Assembly: GCA_010093515.1 (NCBI GenBank)
Contig: MU001672.1
Coordinates: 999,112-1,063,111 of the forward strand
Length of the DNA stretch: 64,000 bases
DNA from: Lineolata rhizophorae
Lineage: Eukaryota; Ascomycota; Dothideomycetes; Lineolatales; Lineolataceae
Direction of reading: 5' to 3'
The position numbers and the translations under genes were made by a program. The stretch's first letter is position 1. The number at the start of each line of letters is the position of its first letter. This document shows positions 58,361 through 64,000 of the stretch, piece by piece. The notes beneath the pieces were generated by a model. It had not been told where the DNA came from. It was given only the letters and a program-made list of their open reading frames with translations, and made no database searches.

Positions 58361-58508
58361 AGAGGCAGCACAGCGATCTAGAGGCTGTATTACGTATGGT
58401 GACGGTAGCGTAATTCCTTCCATGTCGCTATACTCCGCTTGCGACTTAGAAGTCACCACGCTGCTATCAACGTACGTAATAGAGCCTCTAGATCGCTGTG
58501 CTGCCTCT
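58361..58508. repeat. Long inverted repeat, two 36-bp arms
   Basis: The left arm 58361-58396 (AGAGGCAGCACAGCGATCTA...) and the right arm 58473-58508 are reverse complements with one mismatch, separated by 76 bp. The transcript would fold into a strong hairpin. Tandem GCACGTAGCAGA-like units follow at about 58570-58600. Confidence 0.85.
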
Positions 58509-58519
58509 CTACCCTAGGA

Positions 58520-59066
58520 ATTGCATAGGTAGCTCGTAGCATAGCATAGTAGGGGCACGTAATGGGGGAGCACGTAGCAGAAAAGCACGTAGCAGAGCGG
58601 TACAATGTTATCGGAGAGCCTCCTCATATAGATGTCGCTTCCATGGTCGAAAAGTCATACTTTTCGTAAATCCATAAGCATAAAATAAAGACCTACACTC
58701 ATGTAGCGTGCTGCAAACTTAGCGTAGAAGCGGCGTGAAGCTCGGTCTCTATGTATAGCCGTGCGTGTAGAAGCGGCCAATTAGCTAACTTCACCCTAGT
58801 TTCGGCCCATTATTGGGTTATAGAGGGACAAAGTGCCATTAGTGGTCTCTCGCTGTATGTAAGCTGTTTCTTCCCCGTCACCTAGTCCCCCTCTGACGTT
58901 GTGGTCGGGTTTTGTCGAACGGAGGGTGGCAGCCAAACGGGCAATTGATGTCTTAATTCCCTATTTGGCGAGCGATGTGAAATTTTGGGCGGAAGGATTG
59001 TGAAGCTAGCTTAGAAATATGTTTTTTTTTTTAAAAAAAAGAGGTTGTTAGTCACCAAAACAATAG
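58520..59066. other. Gene-free stretch
   Basis: About 0.55 kb with short GCACGTAGCAGA-like repeats at its start and a T-run/A-run pair at about 59024-59040. No gene was recognised. Confidence 0.35.
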
Positions 59067-59490
59067 AGTATAGTCTATAATTGGCTAAGGTTGGTTCCAT
59101 TAGGGATTAGGTTGGGTTCTCCCTTAGGTTTAGCGTAATTTCATCAGAGTGGGCTAGGAGGAGCTTTTTTAAATTATATAATGAAATTATCATTATCTGC
59201 TACTCATCTGCATGCTTGCGCTTATTGGGTGCTTCAAACTACGGGAATAAAAACCCGTGCAGGCTGTCGTCCTTGTTATCTCTGCTCTCTCGCAGCCATA
59301 ATGAATAAATATGCATTGTGCAAAATTTGTCGCTATAGCAATTGTGGTGGGATTTTGGAACCCTAAACCTCAAAAAAATTTTTTTTGGGGGGGGGGGGGG
59401 GGTTTGCTAAAAAGCTCAATGGTTACCTAGGTAGGAAACCCACCAAAACCCCATGGGATTAACCCCACCACATTATGGACCATAGTGTAG
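59067..59490. mobile_element. MITE-like element, copy 3
   Basis: About 424 bp. The left end is AGTATAGTCTATAATTGGC; the reverse complement of the right end is ACACTATGGTCCATAATGTGG. It carries the TTAGGTTTAGCGTAATTTCA block and an A-T-G homopolymer stretch (a run of about 20 G near 59384-59402). No coding capacity. Confidence 0.55.
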
Positions 59491-59899
59491 TAGAGTGAGG
59501 CGGCACTACCCCTAGCCCCCTTCCCCCCCTTTTGTTTTTCTTGGTAGTTGCACGTGACTTCATTGCTCCTTTTATGTCTGTTAGTTTTTCTCCCTCTCTC
59601 ACACACAACAACATACACACTTCACTTTTCTCACTTAAGTTGTGTTTGCCCACATGCACTATAAAAGTTTTCCTTGCTTCTTTACTTTACTTTCTTTTCC
59701 CAATACTCGATAGTTAGCATACAGTAGTTGCTCCTCCGAACTGAAGACATGATGCCGTGAAGTGGTGCAGACATGACTCCTCTGTTCTTTTGTGTTGTTT
59801 CTAGGTAAAGTTCTCTGCCTTGCTACAATATGGTAGGATATATCTCCACGATAATTATAAGCAGGGCTGTCTTACGGTAATTTTGGCGACTAATTACAC

Positions 59900-60375
59900 C
59901 CTAATTAGCCCTAATAAAAATCCAGCCCTAATAGAAATCTAAACCCCGACCTAGTAGATTCCCCCCGACCATACCCTATTGTGGCAAACCTACAGAATAT
60001 ATATATTTCGGTGTTTATTACTTTAGTGTATGGGGGTTCTTTTTGGGTAGGTGTGGGGAGGGGGGGGGGTCTATTGGGTCGGGATTAAGATTTCTATTCG
60101 GGCGAGATTTTTATTGGGGTCTGGAGTTTTGGCATCGGGGTCAATTGGGATCCGGTTAGTCATCAAAACTATCACTACCAGCTTTTTTTTTAAAAAAATA
60201 GTAGTATAGCCTGGTTTGAGCTTGTTGGAAGGGGCTTAACCCCATGTGTCTTAAGAACTTCCAAAACCCCACCCTATCGGGGTTTTCGAAAAAGCCTCTT
60301 CTACCCTACCTCACCCCATGGGGATTGCGCTAAACCTAAAGGGATGATCCGACCTAAAACCCAATGGGGTTAACC
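59900..60375 (-). mobile_element. MITE-like element, copy 4 (partial, inverted)
   Basis: The segment 60085-60375 is an inverted copy of the family: ATTTTTATTGGGGTCTGGAG, GGTTAGTCATCAAAACTATC, a T9/A7 junction, ATAGTAGTATAGCC and, at the end, ACCCAATGGGGTTAACCC. The piece at 59900-59990 (CCTAATAAAAATCCAGCCCT) matches the right half in the opposite orientation. The element therefore appears rearranged or hit by a second copy. Confidence 0.45.
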
Positions 60376-60739
60376 CTCTCTTGGTGAACAATGTTCACGG
60401 AGATAAGCAAGTTATGGCTGCCTTCGAAATACAGTCGGCAGAATTTCCGACCTGCTGGCGGCTTATATAAGTCCTTCCTTCCTAACAGGGGCTGGTGTTC
60501 AGACCTCGGAAGGCGGCGCGAGAGGAATGACCCAATCGCTCTTCGTAACTGAGTGCGCATGATCCTTCCTCATAGATGGCAACATGCTGAATGCTGATGG
60601 ATGGATGGAGACTTCGCGTCAGACCAATTGACAATTTCATTCAACCAAAGGCCGAGGTCGACCCGGTTGACTTGATGCGGTTGGCTAGCGCTTTTGGGGG
60701 GATATTACATGGTTCTTTCGTTAGTTTATCGGGAGTATA

Positions 60740-61290
60740 GTGAACCCTCCTAGATTAGGGTCTCCCACACCGTCGGGGGGGGTGGGGGGAATAAGTCAAT
60801 TCTCACCCAATACCAGTGGCAGAAGTAATAGTTCGGGTCCGGAGGCCGTTGGGGGCTCCTCCGTTCATACAAGAATCGAACATCTTCATCTCCATGATCT
60901 CCCTAAGAGTGTCCGGCAAAGCCGGCACTCTGAGGACGGCTGTGTAATGAATATCCCGCAGAGCCTCGCGTAATGTGCCCTTATGACCACTGAAAAAAAA
61001 AAAAATTCAAGGAGACCCTCAAGCTAGGGGGATGAAGCTATTCTCGTGAGTCCGGTCCCGCGTGACTGCTATTATTTCTTGAAGTGGGTTGGCGTGGATT
61101 GACAGTAGGTCAAGGTAGGTCCCGAACAATATGCGTGAGGCGAGGTTGTCAAGCCATGAGCCTCTTGGGAGGGTTAAGCTTGGGTTCAACTCAGGAGTCA
61201 GCTGAACGCTGTCGAACCATCTAGGCAGAGTGGCCGAAGGCCGTAACTTTATAGTCCTCCATCGTTCAATTTGTTTCCGTGCTGGAAGGA
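60740..61290 (-). pseudogene. Unidentified coding relic
   Basis: Two minus-strand stretches read like protein. At about 61285-61030 are some 85 open codons containing TLPRWFDSVQLTPELNPSLT and LASRILFGTYLDLLSIHANP. At about 60985-60800, in another frame and after an A/T homopolymer (60989-61003), is LREALRDIHYTAVLRVPALP followed by REIMEMKMFDSCMNGG. The composition is that of a folded helical protein, unlike the surrounding repeats. I do not recognise the family. The frame change at the homopolymer could be decay or an intron. Confidence 0.4.
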
Positions 61291-61400
61291 TGGATCGTCA
61301 GGAACAGCCCGGCGCTCCTAGCGCTCCTAGCCCTCCGGCGTTCCTGGCGCTCCACTACCCACTGGTTCGGTCCATTCATGCCGAGTCGTGTACTTTGTAC

Positions 61401-61590
61401 TTCTGAGGCCTCTGGTATGAACGTCCTAAAATTCGAAGGGTCAAATAACTCAGGCTTTAAACTCATGGTCACGGGCTTCTGAGGTTCCTTACATAAGGCT
61501 CTCTAAAATTAGAAAGTTCAAAAAGACGCCTTAAAATTATGGTGACTGACTTCTAAGGTTTCTCACGTGAGGTTCTCTCTAATCAGAATA
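61401..61590. repeat. Imperfect tandem repeat, about 75-bp unit
   Basis: Units begin TTCTGAGGCCTC (61401), TTCTGAGGTTCC (61477) and TTCTAAGGTTTC (61551), spaced 76 and 74 bp, and share internal blocks CTAAAATT..GAA..GTTCAA and ATGGT(C/G)AC. The third unit is partial. Most differences between units are transitions. Confidence 0.65.
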
Positions 61591-62451
61591 TTCAGATCAG
61601 AACTGGAAGTCGCCGTACGCTAAACGGAACCGGAACTGGACACCCCAAATGTTTCCAGGTGGTGTGTGGTGGTTCCGATTCAGTGAATATATCTGGAGCG
61701 CTCTGAACCCAGGCTCCGGGCTGCACATAGTGCATCCCAGAAACCTGGCCCCAGATGCAACATCTCCTGAAGCCGGGACCACGGCTGCAAAGCTGTTATT
61801 TGGTATCTCAAATAGAGTGTCAACCGCGAGCCTCCTTTCACAACAGCCTTGTCGTTGGCAGCGGTCTAGGATAGACGCGAGTGGTGTGGGCATTGGCGTG
61901 CGGCTACAGCGCATCCTCGGCGGAACATCGCTGGCTGCGCTTAGCGCGCATGTGCACGGGCCGTATCCTCAAAGCGGGATCGAGGCCTGAGAGATACGCC
62001 TGGGATGCGGGCCTTTGGGACGTAGGATCTGTTCGTTGGGGCGAGGGGAGGGAACTTTAGGAGAGAGAGGCTCGTGGAGAAAATTAGGAAGAGAAATAGA
62101 TATGGCGACGCTGACAATGGGAGACATGAATGGCAAAGAAGAAATACGCGATATAATTACATCATCCCAGGTAGCTATTAGCATCCGAAATCCTCGTTTC
62201 CCAATGTCATGACTCCTAATTTCAATATGGCTTTCACTCATCCTCTGCCCAGGTAATAGTTCCATTGGTGTGTTGGTGGAAGTGCTTGCATTATGCGGCA
62301 TCCCAGTCCCAATAGTTTGATGTGGTTCCATGAGAAGACTTATTATGTTTCTGGATAATGCTGTTTACGGAGCTATCTAGGGATGGCGGAGAGCGAGTCG
62401 ACTTACGACGTTCCCTAGATAATTGTCGAGGTGTCGGCGTGTAGGATGGCC
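61591..62451. other. Gene-free or unrecognised stretch
   Basis: Open frames of 105-120 codons occur here (61597-61914 and 61969-62331 on the minus strand, 61649-61990 on the plus) but none resembles a family I know. The minus-strand ones could be decayed sequence like that on both sides. Confidence 0.35.
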
Positions 62452-63905
62452 TTACTGGGTTATTGTTTTGTGATGATGGGAGCTCGATGGGCGACTACTC
62501 GCTAGCGTCTTGGAGTGAGTGGTAAAGATGGCCGCCATGGACGTCTTGTGAGGCTGTCTCATCCAATCCCCGGCAAGACTGTCTGCTGCACGTCTTTGGG
62601 CCTGTGCATCGTCGGATCTGCTGCTGTTTCTGCACGATGAGGATTTGTATTTCTTGCTACTGGCCACGGAATCATTAGACCGTGGTAGGCGAGAGTTCGC
62701 CGTCTCGGAAGTGCTCTTCCTGTTTTCCTCAAGGATGATATCCAAGGCATCCCCGATCTGCTTTAGGCGCGCGTTCTTCCCCTAGTCAACAATATTTCGT
62801 ACCTGACTGCGGAACTTCTTAAAATACTCTAGGGTCGATAGCAGGAAAGCATTAATACGCTAGAGGTAGTAATTTAAATCGCTTTTATTCTACGAGATAT
62901 ATAGCTAAGCAACATTGTTGTCCATAGTAATGCAATAGGATAAGTTGTTGACACGCTATGCGCTCTAATACTCTTGAAGCGAGGTATTCAACTAATTGAT
63001 AGAGTTAAGGCAGGCTGCTAAAGCGCCCGTATACTGGTTTATAGTAATCCAGAGGTCACCTCGCGTACCTCCGGTGGCTTTGAATTCGATTGCAAAGGAA
63101 AGAAACCGGAGGCATCGCGACGTTGCAGTCGGTTAGTCAGGGTTCCGTACATGGAGCATAGTCTAGGCTAGGAGTTGCGGTTGGGTAAAAGCTCCTCCTA
63201 TCGTCCTCTCCGAATATCTATATAGCTTATGTGGTTTCGGTTACGTAACTCAGAAGGGACTTGCGGGATTAGCGGGAACGAGATGCTGGGCTATAAGCAT
63301 GCTAGTTTTACTCGTCAAACCCGTAGCAGGCCATACGTAGTGTCGATTTTGGGGTCGGGAAATACCAAGTCATTAAAGAAGGCCGCCACGTCATCCTCAT
63401 AATATCCCTCCGCGAGAACCTCTTCCCGGTGTATTACCTGGTTAGAGTCATCGGACAAGAGCCCAGGGGAGTCCCGCTGGGCGCTGACTGTCTCTATGTG
63501 GTTGGATATGACGTCCGGCGGCGGAGAAGTAGCGCGTCGAACATGAATATGACTAAATCGTAGGTTGTTCTGGCGGAACCGTGGATTGCGAACGTTGGCG
63601 CTGGAAGCCGAGGATCAGATACGGTCATCGTCGAGGTCGGCTCGGTACGAACGTAACCCGGCGGGAAATGGCGTGGGCGCCACGGCAAACCCGTCGACAC
63701 CCCGTGTGTAACTCATCTCCGGTACCGATCTTGTGAGCTGCCTCAAAACGTAGTCGTTGTCTGAACGGTAAAGATGGCTATTTGACCGGCAGTATTTTTC
63801 TCTATCTGATCCAACGGACTCGAGCCACTCGGATACAAAGGTGTGGAGAGACTCAGGACGAGGGTGCGGGTGGACTGAGTCGACGAAGTCCTTGAGGAAC
63901 GGGGT
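62452..63905 (-). pseudogene. Fungal PD-(D/E)XK-like/DUF7924-type hypothetical gene, riddled with RIP-like stops
   Basis: Reading the minus strand from about 63905 gives a nearly continuous family-like protein: DFVDSVHPHPRPESLHTFVS, SEWLESVG, LRSYRADLDDD, YYEDDVAAFFNDLVFPDPKI, SMLIAQHLVPANPASPF, LRFLSFAIEFKATGGTRGDL, LNYYL then RINAFLLSTLEYFKKFRSQV and LKQIGDALDIILEENRKS. About twelve stops interrupt it (two TGA, two TAA, eight TAG), plus one single-base frameshift near 63325. Each stop fits a former Arg CGA, Gln CAA/CAG or Trp TGG codon changed by one C-to-T or G-to-A transition, for example IS-Trp-NKSD and VD-Trp-GKN. I recall this as a large Pezizomycotina family, and the name DUF7924 is from memory. 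The IEFK motif is nuclease-like, but that is only a suggestion. Confidence 0.7.
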
Positions 63906-63935
63906 GTACTACTTATGGCCGCTTGGGAGGCCTAG

Positions 63936-63960
63936 GTTGGTAGGTAGGTAGGTAGGTATA
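63936..63960. repeat. GTAG tetranucleotide microsatellite
   Basis: About five tandem GTAG/TAGG units in GGTTGGTAGGTAGGTAGGTA near the window end. Confidence 0.8.
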
Positions 63961-64000
63961 TTCTTACTCCCATGCCGGCACGCTTCGGCCGAAGGGGGGG

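Noticed and set aside
58320-58420. A-box-like D arm (CGCTCAGTATAATGGTAGCG), possible tRNA or SINE
   Set aside because: No B box (GTTCGA) or acceptor stem follows. Kept only as a remark on the hairpin finding.
61597-61990. Opposed open frames of 105-113 codons
   Set aside because: Neither resembles a known family and neither can be preferred over the other.
62452-63905. Reassigned TAG codon (Gln or Trp) instead of a pseudogene
   Set aside because: All intact genes in the window use standard codons and stops, and TAA and TGA also interrupt this frame along with a frameshift; decay is simpler.
1-64000. CRISPR array, prophage, operon-type features
   Set aside because: Introns and gene families show nuclear fungal DNA; no regularly spaced repeat array was found.

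Overview
The window is nuclear DNA of a filamentous ascomycete (Pezizomycotina). Introns are short (about 47-109 bp, one of 155 bp) with GT..AG ends and one GC..AG pair. The gene set is fungal (KCS1, PMC1-type Ca2+-ATPase, N. crassa-type HET-C, UBA2, ORC6, SIR2, a CYP504-like P450), and the repeats show RIP-like C-to-T damage. I cannot place it below subphylum. Dothideomycetes or Eurotiomycetes are plausible.

Layout. 0.1-34.6 kb is a gene-rich block of mostly large housekeeping genes: a membrane-anchored charged protein, a TBC Rab-GAP, a Nud1/Cdc11-type septation scaffold (spliced here from three exons), a conserved disordered protein, the inositol-hexakisphosphate kinase KCS1, a conserved membrane protein, HET-C, and a PMC1-type Ca2+-ATPase. 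34.6-37.7 kb is a repeat island with a MITE-like copy and a nonsense-mutated hypothetical gene. 38.4-55.0 kb is a compact block: UBA2 (SUMO E1), a foldback element, a Fot1/pogo DNA transposon broken by a 955-bp assembly gap, the queuosine-salvage enzyme QNG1, a mitochondrial 3-oxoacyl-ACP reductase, elongin C, ORC6, a CYP504-like P450, an intron-containing tRNA-Thr(CGT) and a SIR2/HST1 sirtuin. 55-64 kb is a gene-poor, repeat-rich tail with nested MITE-like copies, a long inverted repeat, a decayed phosphotransferase (APH-family) gene, an unidentified coding relic, and a large pseudogene with about twelve stop codons, each explicable by one C-to-T or G-to-A change.

No biosynthetic cluster or CRISPR-like system is visible. 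The genes act in separate core processes: membrane traffic, cytokinesis, inositol pyrophosphate and calcium signalling, sumoylation, tRNA modification, mitochondrial fatty-acid synthesis, ubiquitin-ligase assembly, replication origin licensing and silencing. The most unusual content is in the two repeat islands: an apparently undescribed MITE-like family, a foldback element beside an autonomous-type transposon, TIRs with unequal internal repeat number, and pseudogenes with RIP-style stops. All exon joins were inferred by eye from splice signals, frame and family conservation.
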